52,500 bases of DNA from Brevibacillus antibioticus (GCF_005217615.1 NZ_SZNK01000001.1:1-52500), one strand, 5' to 3'; shown: positions 37,053 through 45,859, numbered from the stretch's first letter. Translations and numbers: made by a program. Notes: generated from the sequence alone by a model not told the origin.

Positions 37053-38055
37053 TGAACTGTGGTTCCTACTCATTGCCGTTCTGTTTACCGGATTTTTCTT
37101 TCTCGAAGGCTTTGACTTTGGTGTCGGCATGGCGACGCGCCTGCTATCACGCAATAATTTACAAACCAGGGTTCTGATCAATACGATCGGCCCGTTCTGG
37201 GACGCGAATGAAGTTTGGCTGATTACAGCCGCTGGTGCAATGTTCGCAGCGTTTCCGGAGTGGTATTCCACGATGTTTAGCGGATATTATCTCATGCTTA
37301 CGCTGATTCTTCTTGCGTTGATTGGGCGAGGGGTAGCATTTGAATTTAGAAGCAAAGGGAAAGGTGAAGCTTGGAAAAAGATGTGGGACGCAGCGATTCT
37401 GATTGGAAGCTTTGTACCGCCGATGTTGTTCGGAATGGTGTTTGCCAGCCTGGTGAAGGGTGTGCCGATTGATCAGAATATGGAAATGAATGCGGGCTTC
37501 TCAGACATTGTGAATGGATACTCGTTGTGGGCAGGTGTGACAGTAACGGGACTATGCCTGCTACACGGTCTGAACTTTATCTCGCTGCGCACAGTAGGCG
37601 AGCTGCGTGAAAAATCACGTGTACTGGCAGCAAAGCTGTTGCCGATGCAAGCGGTTCTCATGGCGGTGCTTGTAGGGTGGACATTTATGGTAACCGATCT
37701 GTTTGAGCGTCAGGGTGTTTTGTTGACAGCAGCCGCACTCTTGGGTGTTATCGTTTTTGTACTGGCTCGTCACTTCTTGAGACAAGGCAGGGAAGGTTGG
37801 GCTTTCGGGATGACAGGTGCGATGATCCTGTTGACGTTCGTCTCGATGTTTATCGGGTTGTTCCCACGGGTGATGGTCAGCACGATTGATAGCGCGTTTG
37901 ATTTGACCCTCTATAATGCAGCTTCGAGTCCATACACGTTAAAAGCAATGACGATTGTTGCAGCAGCGCTTTTACCGTTTGTGCTAGCCTATCAGGCCTG
38001 GAGCTACTTCGTTTTCCACAAAAGAGTCACTGAAAAGGATCATTTGGAGTATTAA
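37042..38055 (+). CDS. cydB: Cytochrome bd quinol oxidase subunit II
   Basis: A 337-residue membrane subunit with eight to nine helices that stabilises the haem-bearing CydA. Family landmarks are FFFLEGFDFGVGMATRLL (about residues 15-32), NTIGPFWDANEVWLITAAGAMFAAFP (about 48-73), and YTLKAMTIVAAALLPFVLAYQAWSYFVF near the C-terminus. ATG 37042 has AAGGAG upstream and overlaps the end of cydA by 11 bp; an in-frame GTG at 37033 is less likely. Confidence 0.95.
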   Translation: MGLNELWFLLIAVLFTGFFFLEGFDFGVGMATRLLSRNNLQTRVLINTIGPFWDANEVWLITAAGAMFAAFPEWYSTMFSGYYLMLTLILLALIGRGVAFEFRSKGKGEAWKKMWDAAILIGSFVPPMLFGMVFASLVKGVPIDQNMEMNAGFSDIVNGYSLWAGVTVTGLCLLHGLNFISLRTVGELREKSRVLAAKLLPMQAVLMAVLVGWTFMVTDLFERQGVLLTAAALLGVIVFVLARHFLRQGREGWAFGMTGAMILLTFVSMFIGLFPRVMVSTIDSAFDLTLYNAASSPYTLKAMTIVAAALLPFVLAYQAWSYFVFHKRVTEKDHLEY

Positions 38056-39800
38056 TGGACAAGGAATTGTTCCGTTTACAAGGAATCCGACCGGTTATGC
38101 TGCTGCTAGCCGGTCTTTCCCTCCTGCAAAGTGCGGCGATTATCGGTCAGGCAGTGCTTTTGGCGAAGTCGATTGCAATCTTGTTTGAAGGTCAAGCGGT
38201 TCAGATGGCGTATCAGCCGCTTGCCCTGTTTTTGGTCATGATAGCCGCTCGTCATACCATCGTTTGGCTGCAAAAGAAAGTCGCTGGCCGTTTTGCTGAA
38301 GCTTCCAGTGAGTCTTTGCAAGGGCGAGTTCTATCTCGATTGTTCGAGCGTGGTCCACGTTTTGCCGCCAGCGAAGGAAGCGGGAAGCTTGTTACGCTTG
38401 TTCTGGAAGGAGTAGATCGTGTACGTACCTACCTGGAGTTGTCTGTTCCGCGTACGCTGGATATGGTTTTTGTTACGTTTCCGCTTCTGGCGTTTGTCTA
38501 CATGCAAGATGTGATTTCTGGACTGATCCTGACGGTAACGATGCCTGTTCTTATTGGATTTTTTATCGTACTCGGTCTGGCGGCGCGTAAACAAGCAGAC
38601 AAACAATGGCGTTCGTATCGAATGCTTTCCCATCATTTTACCGATTCGCTTCGCGGGCTTGCGACGCTCCGGTTTTTGGGACGCAGCAAAGGCCATGGGG
38701 AGACCGTCGGAAGAGTGAGCGATCAATATCGATCCGCTACGATGCGAACGTTGCGCGTGGCCTTCTTGTCTTCTTTGGCACTCGACTTCTTCAGCATGCT
38801 GTCGGTTGCGTTTGTGGCGGTTGGTCTAGGGTTGCGGCTGATTGAAGGGAATTTTGGCTTTGAAACGGCATTGGTCATCCTGATTCTTGCACCGGAATAC
38901 TTTTTGCCAGTACGGATGCTGGGATCGGACTACCACGCCTCATTGGATGGCAAGGAAGCGTTGGGAACGATTCGTACCATTATCGATAGTGCCGCTACAG
39001 ATGAACATAAAGCGGAACCACAAGCAACGGATTGCCAGACGTCTCTGACAGGTGTATGGGATGGAACGATTACCTTGTCGGATATTCGGGTCGTCGGTGA
39101 GGATGGCAGACAGGTACTGGGTGAGGTATCTGCGGAATTGGGCAGCAACATGAGAAGAGTGGGCATTGTAGGGGAGAGCGGGGCTGGAAAATCAACCCTT
39201 CTCGGAGTGTTAGGCGGCTTTTCTGATCTCGAAGCTGGCGTGATACAAGTAGATGGGCAACCGATTACGGGTGATGCGAAGCAGGAGTGGCAGCGGCAAA
39301 TCGCTTACATTCCACAGCATCCGTATTTATTCAATCAATCGTTGGCGGATAACATTCGCTTCTATGAGCCGGAAGCGACGCAGGAACAGGTGGAGCAGGT
39401 GATTCGTGATGTCGGTCTGGGAGAGCTCGTAGACAGCTTGCCAAATGGCTGTGACGAAATCATTGGCGAAGGGGGACGCACGTTAAGCGGCGGACAGGCA
39501 CAACGGGTTGCATTGGGACGTGCGCTGCTTGGTAACCGACCAGTGATATTGCTCGATGAGCCGACCGCTCACTTAGATATTGAAACGGAATGGGAGCTCA
39601 AACAGACCATGCTGACGGTGTTGGGGGACAGGCGCGTATTTTTGGCCACACATCGTTTGCATTGGATGCGAGATATGGATTGGATTTGGGTAATCGACCA
39701 GGGACGACTGGTGGAAGCGGGCACCTTTGAACAGCTCGTTGCACAAAAAAGCGTATTTTATCGGCTGTTGACAGCTGGTGCCAGGGGGGAGAAAGGATGA
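38055..39800 (+). CDS. cydD: Thiol-reductant ABC exporter, CydD-type subunit
   Basis: A 581-residue ABC half-transporter with an N-terminal six-helix domain (about residues 12-300) and a C-terminal ATPase: Walker A GESGAGKST (about 374-382), signature LSGGQAQR (about 477-484), Walker B VILLDEPTAHLD (about 496-507). With CydC it exports cysteine/glutathione-type reductants needed to assemble cytochrome bd (in recent work also linked to haem). The start codon overlaps the cydB stop (TAATG). In Bacillus nomenclature this first gene is called cydC. Confidence 0.92.
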   Translation: MDKELFRLQGIRPVMLLLAGLSLLQSAAIIGQAVLLAKSIAILFEGQAVQMAYQPLALFLVMIAARHTIVWLQKKVAGRFAEASSESLQGRVLSRLFERGPRFAASEGSGKLVTLVLEGVDRVRTYLELSVPRTLDMVFVTFPLLAFVYMQDVISGLILTVTMPVLIGFFIVLGLAARKQADKQWRSYRMLSHHFTDSLRGLATLRFLGRSKGHGETVGRVSDQYRSATMRTLRVAFLSSLALDFFSMLSVAFVAVGLGLRLIEGNFGFETALVILILAPEYFLPVRMLGSDYHASLDGKEALGTIRTIIDSAATDEHKAEPQATDCQTSLTGVWDGTITLSDIRVVGEDGRQVLGEVSAELGSNMRRVGIVGESGAGKSTLLGVLGGFSDLEAGVIQVDGQPITGDAKQEWQRQIAYIPQHPYLFNQSLADNIRFYEPEATQEQVEQVIRDVGLGELVDSLPNGCDEIIGEGGRTLSGGQAQRVALGRALLGNRPVILLDEPTAHLDIETEWELKQTMLTVLGDRRVFLATHRLHWMRDMDWIWVIDQGRLVEAGTFEQLVAQKSVFYRLLTAGARGEKG

Positions 39801-41554
39801 AGGAAGCGCGAGAAGGCAATCAGGGGTGGTTTCTTCCATACTTTCGCCAGTTTTTCTGGCAGTTTGCCGTAGCGGCTTTGCTGGGAATCTTGGCAGTGGC
39901 ATGTGCAGGCGCTTTGCTTTATACGTCGGGGTATCTGATCTCCCGCTCGGCACTCAAGCCCGAAAACGTTTTAATGGTCTATGTTCCGATCGTACTTGTC
40001 CGGACTTTTGGCTTTAGCAAAGCGGTCATTCAGTACCTGGAGCGTTTGGTTGGACACGACGCAGCTTTGCGTGTGTTATCGCGTATGCGTGTGCGTTTGT
40101 ACCAGGCCATCGAGCCGCAAGCGCAGCTCCTCCGCACTCGTTTTCGTACGGGAGATCTGCTTGGTGTACTTGCGGATGACATCGAGCAACTACAAAATGT
40201 CTACCTGCGATTTGTGCTGCCAGCTGTCTCGGCGGTCTTCCTCTACGGGGCAGGCATTGTAGCACTGGGAAGAATGGACGGGATGTTCGCGCTCTTGATG
40301 GCGTTGTACTGTGGTTTTCTGCTGTTTGTTGCACCCGCAGTAGTCTTGTGGTCATCCATTGCCAAGAGTCGTCGGTTCAAGCAGGAGAGACAGGCAGCAT
40401 ACCGGGAGCTGACGGATGCTGTTTTTGGCATGAGTGACTGGATTCTCAGTGGTCGCACACAGCAGTTTTTCCAGTTGTTTACAAGACGGCAAAAGACAGC
40501 TGCCCAGCTCGAGAACGCCATTCGCCGCGGAGAATGGCGAGTACAGTGGATGTCGCAGTGTGCAATCGGTGGTGCCATTGTCTTGCTGGTTATCTGGGCG
40601 GGCGGACTTGCCGCTGCGAATCAGATTCCTGTTACGTTGATTGCTGCGATTGGGCTGGTTGCATTTCCGTTGATGGATGCGATGGCCCGTATTTCTGACG
40701 CGGTTGTGCGAATGCCGGAATACAAGGAGTCTCTGGAACGGCTTCGGGAGATCGAGGGGGGGCGTCCATCCATTGTGGAAGCGCAGAAGGAAACGGTAGC
40801 AGATCAAGCTGGGGGCAGCTTGAAGCTCGAACATGTTTGTTTTCGCTACCCACAATCCAGCAGTTGGAGTGTGCAGGACGTGTCTTTTGAGGTGCCTCAG
40901 GGGGGCAAAATTGCGTTGCTCGGTCGCAGCGGAGCTGGTAAATCGACGATACTAAACTTGATTCGAGGGGCCATACAGCCGGAAGCAGGTCAAGTGACCG
41001 TAAATGGACAGCCTGTCCAGTCAGAAGAGGCTTCTGCTTGTTTGTTCTCTGTGTTGAATCAGCAGCCGTATTTGTTTGACACAACCGTAGCCAATAATAT
41101 CAGGCTCGGTCGACCCGATGCGTCCGATGAAGAGGTTCGCGTTGTGACAGCTCAAGTCGGTCTGGATCAGCTGATTGAATCCCTACCAGACGGTTATCAA
41201 ACACGGATGCAGGAAACGGGTCTGCGCTTCTCTGGCGGAGAAAGGCAGCGTATAGCCCTTGCTCGGATTTTGCTGCAAAACAAGCCGATTGTTCTCCTTG
41301 ATGAACCGACGGTGGGATTAGATCCGTTGACTGAACGCGATCTGATGGCAACGATCTTCCGTGTTTTGCACGGGAAAACATTGATTTGGGTGACTCACCA
41401 CTTGAGCGGTGTAGAGCAAATGGACGAGGTCATTTTTATGGAGCAGGGATTCATCTCGATGAGAGGGACACATGAGCAGTTGTATCAGGACAATCCAAGG
41501 TATCGCAACCTGTATACATTGGACTGTCCGTTGGCGTCCGTGTTGGAAAAATAA
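39797..41554 (+). CDS. cydC: Thiol-reductant ABC exporter, CydC-type subunit
   Basis: A 585-residue partner of the preceding half-transporter. The membrane domain covers about residues 15-310 (YTSGYLISRSALKP, typical of CydC). The ATPase has Walker A GRSGAGKST (about 377-385), signature FSGGERQR (about 479-486) and Walker B IVLLDEPTVGLD (about 498-509). The ATG overlaps the previous stop by four bases (ATGA), with GAAAGG upstream. Last gene of the operon (cydD in Bacillus nomenclature). Confidence 0.92.
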   Translation: MKEAREGNQGWFLPYFRQFFWQFAVAALLGILAVACAGALLYTSGYLISRSALKPENVLMVYVPIVLVRTFGFSKAVIQYLERLVGHDAALRVLSRMRVRLYQAIEPQAQLLRTRFRTGDLLGVLADDIEQLQNVYLRFVLPAVSAVFLYGAGIVALGRMDGMFALLMALYCGFLLFVAPAVVLWSSIAKSRRFKQERQAAYRELTDAVFGMSDWILSGRTQQFFQLFTRRQKTAAQLENAIRRGEWRVQWMSQCAIGGAIVLLVIWAGGLAAANQIPVTLIAAIGLVAFPLMDAMARISDAVVRMPEYKESLERLREIEGGRPSIVEAQKETVADQAGGSLKLEHVCFRYPQSSSWSVQDVSFEVPQGGKIALLGRSGAGKSTILNLIRGAIQPEAGQVTVNGQPVQSEEASACLFSVLNQQPYLFDTTVANNIRLGRPDASDEEVRVVTAQVGLDQLIESLPDGYQTRMQETGLRFSGGERQRIALARILLQNKPIVLLDEPTVGLDPLTERDLMATIFRVLHGKTLIWVTHHLSGVEQMDEVIFMEQGFISMRGTHEQLYQDNPRYRNLYTLDCPLASVLEK

Positions 41555-41568
41555 GAAGAAGAAGAGAG

Positions 41569-41597
41569 GCAGTCCCGGAGAGGGACAGTCTTTTTCG
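41569..41597 (+). terminator. Terminator of cydABCD
   Basis: GGCAGTCCC (41569-41577) pairs imperfectly with GGGACAGTC (41582-41590), followed by TTTTTC. Confidence 0.65.
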
Positions 41598-41647
41598 CTT
41601 AACATAGGGCCTCGCTGGTTACAACCCCGCCCACTAAAATTTTTCTT

Positions 41648-41688
41648 GAAAAAGAAAGAGAGCCTTTCTCATTGGAAAAGGCTCTCGT
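41648..41688 (-). terminator. Terminator of signal peptidase gene
   Basis: GAGAGCCTTT (41658-41667) pairs with AAAGGCTCTC (41677-41686); on the minus strand the stem is followed by a T-rich tract (41657-41648). Confidence 0.75.
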
Positions 41689-41692
41689 CTGA

Positions 41693-42256
41693 TTAAAACA
41701 GTTTTTTCCCCATGATATGATCGAGTGGAATCACGCCAATGACTCTACTATCATCGCTATTGTTACGATTATCTCCCATCACAAACACATGGTTTTCTGG
41801 TATGACGATTTTTCCATCAGGTACGTTGACCATCTCTTCTTTTATGTACGGCTCGTTTAACGGCTGTCCATTCCGATACAGGCTCTCGTTCTTAAACTCC
41901 AAAGTATCGCCGGGTTTGCCAATGACTCGTTTTACCCAGAATGTTTTGGCCTCGCTTTTCCCCATGGCGAGCATGAGTAGAGGATTTTCAAGGATGTCAT
42001 CTTTTAACGTACGATCCCGGTCTACACGGCTGTCGATTACGACAATATCGTTGTACTCAGGGAGATAAGAAAATGTGTGGGACAATTTCGACACATAGAT
42101 GCGTTCGTCGTTTTGCAAAGTGGGCTCCATCGATTGTCCATTCACTTTAAAAGGTTGGAGGACAAATATGTTAACCAGCATCGCGAGTGAAAGGGAGATG
42201 CCCAATGTTTTGGTCCAGCCCCATATTTCTTTTGCGCTTTTCAAATCAGACCGCAT
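41693..42256 (-). CDS. lepB: Type I signal peptidase
   Basis: A 187-residue membrane-bound protease that removes signal peptides from secreted proteins. A single N-terminal membrane helix (about residues 17-36) is followed by the catalytic Ser in NGQSMEPTL (about residue 42), the general-base Lys in FWVKRVIGKPGD (about 107), and GDNRNNSDDSRVIG (about 158-171). This is the short Gram-positive SipS/SipT type with a serine/lysine dyad, not the archaeal ER-type. The ATG is very close to GGGGAAGG; a downstream TTG is possible. Firmicutes usually have several paralogues. Confidence 0.92.
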   Translation of the reverse strand: MRSDLKSAKEIWGWTKTLGISLSLAMLVNIFVLQPFKVNGQSMEPTLQNDERIYVSKLSHTFSYLPEYNDIVVIDSRVDRDRTLKDDILENPLLMLAMGKSEAKTFWVKRVIGKPGDTLEFKNESLYRNGQPLNEPYIKEEMVNVPDGKIVIPENHVFVMGDNRNNSDDSRVIGVIPLDHIMGKKLF

Positions 42257-42357
42257 CCTTCCCCGTGAAAGATTACTTTGGTGTGGCTATTGATTAGTAC
42301 GTGAAATGGCGCTTTTTGGTTACGTAAATGAGAAGAGAGGCTTGTGAGCAAACGGAA

Positions 42358-42711
42358 TTAAGCAAAAAAGCTGAAAAAGATGACAGCAAAAATGCCACTG
42401 GGAACAGAAGCGAGCAGGAAATAAAAGGTCCATTTCCATCTGCTTTTATAATCTTGCAATTGATGTTCTTTGTAATAGGCTGTAGGGGGGCTAAGGGCGT
42501 TATAAACCATTAATCCAGCTAGTGTAAGGAGACCAAATGTAAGGTACTCCGCATAATTGCCAGCTTGATCGATGTTCCCCGTCGTTATCGCTATGATCAT
42601 ACATAGAATCTGCAAAGCTGCACCAAAACCAAGTGCTTTAAGAATGAGAACCACCTGCTGTATATGGGATAATTTAACTGTAATTACGAGTAAAAGGAAA
42701 AAAGGTTTCAA
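42358..42711 (-). CDS. Hypothetical membrane protein
   Basis: A frame of up to 117 codons with three probable membrane segments (about residues 22-43, 55-72 and 93-115), a polar YYKEHQLQDYKSRWKW stretch before the last, and hydrophobic ends. The start is uncertain: the first possible codon is TTG 42711, six bases after the GNAT gene on the same strand, without a clear Shine-Dalgarno, and a GTG about 18 codons downstream is an alternative. Family not recognised. Probably cotranscribed with the GNAT gene. Confidence 0.5.
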   Translation of the reverse strand: MKPFFLLLVITVKLSHIQQVVLILKALGFGAALQILCMIIAITTGNIDQAGNYAEYLTFGLLTLAGLMVYNALSPPTAYYKEHQLQDYKSRWKWTFYFLLASVPSGIFAVIFFSFFA

Positions 42712-42716
42712 TGAGA

Positions 42717-43190
42717 TTAAATTTTCTTAACGAAAGTAACCCTGTCGTTTCCTTTTCCATCGTAATTGGAAGTCACATCGATTCCATCCACCATTTTATC
42801 TCCTTTTTCAACCACAAAACCTAGCTTCGTGTGGAAGGAGATTGAGCCTTTATTAACAGGAGAGGTGATGCATCGAATCGTATCGCCTCCTTTTTGTTTT
42901 ACGGTTTGAAAGAAACGATGGTATAATTCGCGGCCCCATCCATCTTTTCGTTTGTCCGGATGTACCCCAACGAAGTGAATGTAAGCTTCTCCAGGGAATG
43001 TCTGGGACAAGAAGCCGATGAGGAACGCGATGACTTCCCCATTCTCTTCAACAATAAAGCTCGTTGACTGGAAATGGATAAAAAACAGCTTGGGTAACAG
43101 ATCAGACATTTGGCGCCCACCCCACCAATCGTTGAGGACCGTAATAACTTTGAGGTAGTCTTGCTCTTGTACATTTCGGATTTGCATCAT
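42717..43190 (-). CDS. GNAT family acetyltransferase
   Basis: A 157-residue acetyltransferase. The central strand and loop AYIHFVGVHPDKRKDGWGRELYHRFF (about residues 69-94) contains an RKDGWG variant of the acetyl-CoA binding R/QxxGxG/A. NKGSISFHTKLGF (about 113-125) is the usual C-terminal wedge. An ATG pair at the start has AAGGAGGC upstream. The final GIDVTSNYDGKGNDRVTFVKKI is common in GNATs of Bacillus with unknown small-molecule substrates. Confidence 0.88.
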   Translation of the reverse strand: MMQIRNVQEQDYLKVITVLNDWWGGRQMSDLLPKLFFIHFQSTSFIVEENGEVIAFLIGFLSQTFPGEAYIHFVGVHPDKRKDGWGRELYHRFFQTVKQKGGDTIRCITSPVNKGSISFHTKLGFVVEKGDKMVDGIDVTSNYDGKGNDRVTFVKKI

Positions 43191-43212
43191 GTCTGCCTCC
43201 TTATCAATATAC

Positions 43213-43392
43213 TCACTGTGACAAGTCTTTCTGCTCGGGCAATTTGTCCCAAACTACAATGATTAGCGTTGCGATAGGGCCGAGGAATAAAGAGAGAAAA
43301 AACCAATTCAGACCGCTACGATTTTTTCCTTGAGCTAGTCCAGCGTTGATGAGGGCCAATGTACCCCAACCAACACCATATTGATTTTCCAT
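43213..43392 (-). CDS. Small membrane protein (59 aa), unknown
   Basis: ATG 43392 lies behind a very strong GGAGGAG. The protein begins MENQYGVGWGTLALINAGLA, has one membrane segment at about residues 29-48 (NWFFLSLFLGPIATLIIVVW) and a charged tail DKLPEQKDLSQ. The KNRSGLNWFFLSLFLGPI pattern is common in short Bacillus membrane proteins of unknown role (often phage-shock-like or antitoxin-like predictions, unproven). It lies 23 bp upstream of the GNAT gene on the same strand, so the three minus-strand genes (43392 to 42358) may form one operon. Confidence 0.65.
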   Translation of the reverse strand: MENQYGVGWGTLALINAGLAQGKNRSGLNWFFLSLFLGPIATLIIVVWDKLPEQKDLSQ

Positions 43393-43515
43393 TTGCGAAT
43401 CTCCTCCATTGTTGAATTATTGCTCCTATTATATAGAGTTGCGAAGAGTTTTACAAAATGTGTAAGAACAAAGTGAAAATGGCCACTCGAAAACGAGGGC
43501 CGCTGAGAGGAACTG

Positions 43516-43545
43516 GTCCGGGAACGGAAGAAGTTCCCTGAACCA
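43516..43545. other. Hairpin between haemoglobin gene and small membrane gene
   Basis: GGTCCGGGAAC (43516-43526) pairs with GTTCCCTGAACC (43534-43545) over a short loop. There is no T-run on either side, so it is a weak terminator candidate for the haemoglobin gene on the minus strand. Confidence 0.4.
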
Positions 43546-43570
43546 TTGCATCAGGCGTTTCGATGCGCGT

Positions 43571-43930
43571 TTATTTATACAATATGTCATCCCGTAGTGA
43601 TCCTACTTTGCTCAGAGCATCGGCAATATCTTCTTCGCTGACTCCAAAGTGAGTCAGGGCTTCACGCAAATGTTTAACGATGGCATCAAAATGAATAGGT
43701 TGCAGATTCATCCCTTCGTGAACCTTTGTCATGGACCCTCCAGTGTATTGATTCGGACCACCAAGGGCATAGCTAATGAACTTTGTTTGGTGTTTACGCT
43801 GTTTTTCCATATCGGTGTTTTTGAAAAAGTGATTCACGGTGTCATCAGCTAAAACTAAATCATAAAAGTAGTCCACTACTTTTGCGACCGTATCTTCCCC
43901 ACCATATTTCTCGTAAAACGTGCTCATCAT
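43571..43930 (-). CDS. Group 1 truncated haemoglobin
   Basis: A 119-residue 2-on-2 globin. STFYEKYGGEDTVAKVVDYFYD is the standard N-terminus; the distal region has TDMEKQRKHQTKF with B10/E-helix residues (Gln/Lys), and the proximal haem ligand is the His in MTKVHEGMNL (about residue 69), followed by HFDAIVKHLREAL. Group 1 (N-type) members bind O2 or NO and are associated with NO detoxification or redox sensing. ATG 43930 (or 43927) has AGGAGGCC upstream. Single gene. Confidence 0.92.
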   Translation of the reverse strand: MMSTFYEKYGGEDTVAKVVDYFYDLVLADDTVNHFFKNTDMEKQRKHQTKFISYALGGPNQYTGGSMTKVHEGMNLQPIHFDAIVKHLREALTHFGVSEEDIADALSKVGSLRDDILYK

Positions 43931-44026
43931 TGGCCTCCTTAGGAAATGTGCTTCCCTTATAATTCCACGATTGATGGAAACTTATGATGGGAGTCGGTGA
44001 TGGAACAAAACAGTAATTGTAATAAA

Positions 44027-44078
44027 GAAAAGCCCGCAAGCTGATGCCGATTGAATTTCGGCGTCAGCCTGCGGACTA
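44027..44078 (-). terminator. Terminator of the 36-residue-repeat protein gene
   Basis: A long stem of 18 nt (44032-44049 / 44059-44076) containing GCCCGCAAGC and GCTGATGCCG is followed, on the minus strand, by CTTTTCTTT. Confidence 0.85.
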
Positions 44079-44102
44079 GATATATGCCCTGTGCGCTTTG
44101 TT

Positions 44103-44780
44103 TTAGCCAACTTTCCTGATCACTTTCGAATTTCCACCTGAACTGATAATGATCCATCCTTCAGGGACAGGCGAGGCTTGCAGTACCTCGATCTGTGTTC
44201 CGTTTGGAGCACCATTGACATTTCTGATCACATTTGATCCTCCATAGGTTCGAACCATGATCCAGCCTTTTGGGATAGGAGAAGCGAGCATCACTTCTAC
44301 CTCCGTGCCGTACGAAGCACCATCAACATTTCTGATGACATTCGATCCTCGAAAGGCTCGAACCATGACCCATCCGACTGGAATAGGCGAGGCGAGCATC
44401 ACCTCTATCTCCGTACCATAAGAAGCACCGTTCATATTCTTGATGACATTCGATCCTCGAAAGGCTCGAACCATGACCCATCCGGTTGGGATAGGAGAAG
44501 CGAGCAGCACCTCTACCTCCGAGCCATAAGAAGCACCGTTCACATTCCTGATCAGGTTCTGCGTCCCTAAAGTTCTAACGATAACCCATCCGGCTGGAAT
44601 AGGTGAAGTAAGCGACACCCAGATTTCTTCACCATACGAGGCGTTTCTGATTTTTTTATTGGAGACGTAGGTGGTTGCCTTTTCCTGTGTAGGGAGCGCT
44701 GCCCCTTGGGCTTGAGTGGCTAGAGAGGGTACTACGACGAGTGAACTTAATGATAGGATGATAAGTGCTTTTTTAAACAT
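44103..44780 (-). CDS. Secreted protein with five 36-residue repeats
   Basis: A 225-residue protein. The signal peptide runs to about residue 26 (MFKKALIILSLSSLVVVPSLATQAQGAA). The rest is five repeats of 36 residues (the first slightly short) with the pattern I-R-N-V-N-G-A-S-Y-G-x-E-x-E-V-x-L-A-S-P-I-P-x-G-W-x-M-V-R-x-x-x-G-S-N-V. The last repeat is the most diverged. DNA of the repeats is also highly alike, for example the CGAAAGGCTCGAACCATGACCC stretch recurs, so the array was expanded recently. ATG 44780 has AGAAAGG at a good distance; ATGs at 44786 and a TTG at 44789 are alternatives. No family recognised; likely beta-rich surface or secreted protein. Function unknown. Confidence 0.75.
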   Translation of the reverse strand: MFKKALIILSLSSLVVVPSLATQAQGAALPTQEKATTYVSNKKIRNASYGEEIWVSLTSPIPAGWVIVRTLGTQNLIRNVNGASYGSEVEVLLASPIPTGWVMVRAFRGSNVIKNMNGASYGTEIEVMLASPIPVGWVMVRAFRGSNVIRNVDGASYGTEVEVMLASPIPKGWIMVRTYGGSNVIRNVNGAPNGTQIEVLQASPVPEGWIIISSGGNSKVIRKVG

Positions 44781-44970
44781 GAGCATCAACCTTTCTGAAA
44801 TGGTGAGTGTTGTTTAGAAAACGATCATCGAGTTGTAGCCAAAATCTGTATATTTACAAAAATACTAATTTATTACATTTTATATGATTATCGTTCTGAT
44901 TACTTTAGGAGATACTGTCGAATGGTAGGCAAAGTTGACGATTGGTTGAACAGCCGTGAGAAAAGCAAAT

Positions 44971-44995
44971 AACCCTCTCATCAGTTGAGAGGGTT
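44971..44995 (-). terminator. Terminator of HsmA-like gene
   Basis: AACCCTCTC pairs with GAGAGGGTT over 7 nt; the minus-strand side continues ATTTGCTTTT. Confidence 0.75.
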
Positions 44996-45020
44996 GAGGG
45001 AAGGGAAATGGAGAGTATTC

Positions 45021-45386
45021 CTATTTCATAAAGCTTAAAGCTACACCAATGGAATAAGGTACAAGCCATAGAATCCATACGATTAGGCTAAATTTATGGA
45101 ACTGCTTGATTTGATGTTCATTCTTTTTCCATAGAACGACACAGGCCCACGCTGTATGGAAAAACATCAGGATCAAAGCGATCAACCCGGTAATGCCATG
45201 CAAATTTAAGCTGGAACCGTCTGCGAGCAATTTCATGAACGTTGTTCCAATAGTGTCGAATACTAAACCCAAACCAAAAAAGATAAGGTGTTTCGACTTT
45301 AGCTCTCCAGAACGTTTTTCGCCCCATACTCCAATCGTATAGGCAATGAGAGCAAGATTTATAAAAATCACGGCTGCTGCTAACAT
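45021..45386 (-). CDS. HsmA-like small membrane protein (TIGR03987 family)
   Basis: A 121-residue protein with four membrane helices (about residues 2-19, 31-50, 62-85, 97-119). The stretch LIFFGLGLVFDTIGTTFMKLL and LNLHGITGLIALILMFFHTAW match the TIGR03987/HsmA-type family found in Bacillus and Clostridium; histidines in the third and fourth helices might bind metal or haem. Starts with ATG behind AGGAGATGATC. Function unknown; it is monocistronic. Confidence 0.72.
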   Translation of the reverse strand: MLAAAVIFINLALIAYTIGVWGEKRSGELKSKHLIFFGLGLVFDTIGTTFMKLLADGSSLNLHGITGLIALILMFFHTAWACVVLWKKNEHQIKQFHKFSLIVWILWLVPYSIGVALSFMK

Positions 45387-45474
45387 GTAAGATCATCTCC
45401 TGTTCATTTCTTTTGACTACGCTTGTAAGTGTAGTCGTTGAACATGAACATAAGATGAACGACAGTGTAGTGGA

Positions 45475-45511
45475 GGTACCGATGCCCCTCAAATGAGGAG
45501 CACCAGTACTG
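45475..45511. other. Imperfect hairpin between two minus-strand genes
   Basis: GGTACCGATGC.CCTC pairs with GAGG.GCACCAGTAC around AAAT. It lacks a T-run but may be a transcription or processing signal downstream of the small gene at 45517-45720. Confidence 0.35.
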
Positions 45512-45516
45512 CATAG

Positions 45517-45720
45517 CTAGTTCTCTAGGTGCGATGGACCATCAGCATGGAACAAGTGTCTCAAGATCGCTTGACTCACTTCGGTCACTGGTTCAAAAAC
45601 AAAAGCAACCAGGTGTTCATGTGGCTCGAGATAGTAATTCCTGTAGCCGAGCTGGATCAACTCCCGATTGAGTCGCGCTGCATCTTCGAAACTTGCATAG
45701 AAATACAGATGCTTGGTCAT
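45517..45720 (-). CDS. Hypothetical protein (67 aa)
   Basis: A small soluble protein of 67 residues beginning MTKHLYFYASFEDAARLNRE, with a ferredoxin-like/ACT-like alternation of strands and helices (LYFYAS-helix-LGYRNYYLEP-HLVAFVFEP-helix). The start at ATG 45720 is decided by GAAGGAGGTGATTACC. I do not recognise the family; a small regulatory or RNA-binding protein is one possibility. Single gene. Confidence 0.6.
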   Translation of the reverse strand: MTKHLYFYASFEDAARLNRELIQLGYRNYYLEPHEHLVAFVFEPVTEVSQAILRHLFHADGPSHLEN

Positions 45721-45809
45721 GGTAATCACCTCCTTCCGCACTAAAACGTAGCAGAAGGAGTAGAATCACACCAATGATTACGACCTTGATTTCCTATTGG
45801 AAAAGGAAA

Positions 45810-45834
45810 AAACCCTTAAAAAGATAAGGGTTTC
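45810..45834 (-). terminator. Terminator of queCDEF
   Basis: AAACCCTTA pairs with TAAGGGTTT; on the minus strand it is followed by TTTCCTTTTCC. Confidence 0.75.
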
Positions 45835-45859
45835 TCCTTTCATTTATCACTTATTCGCT

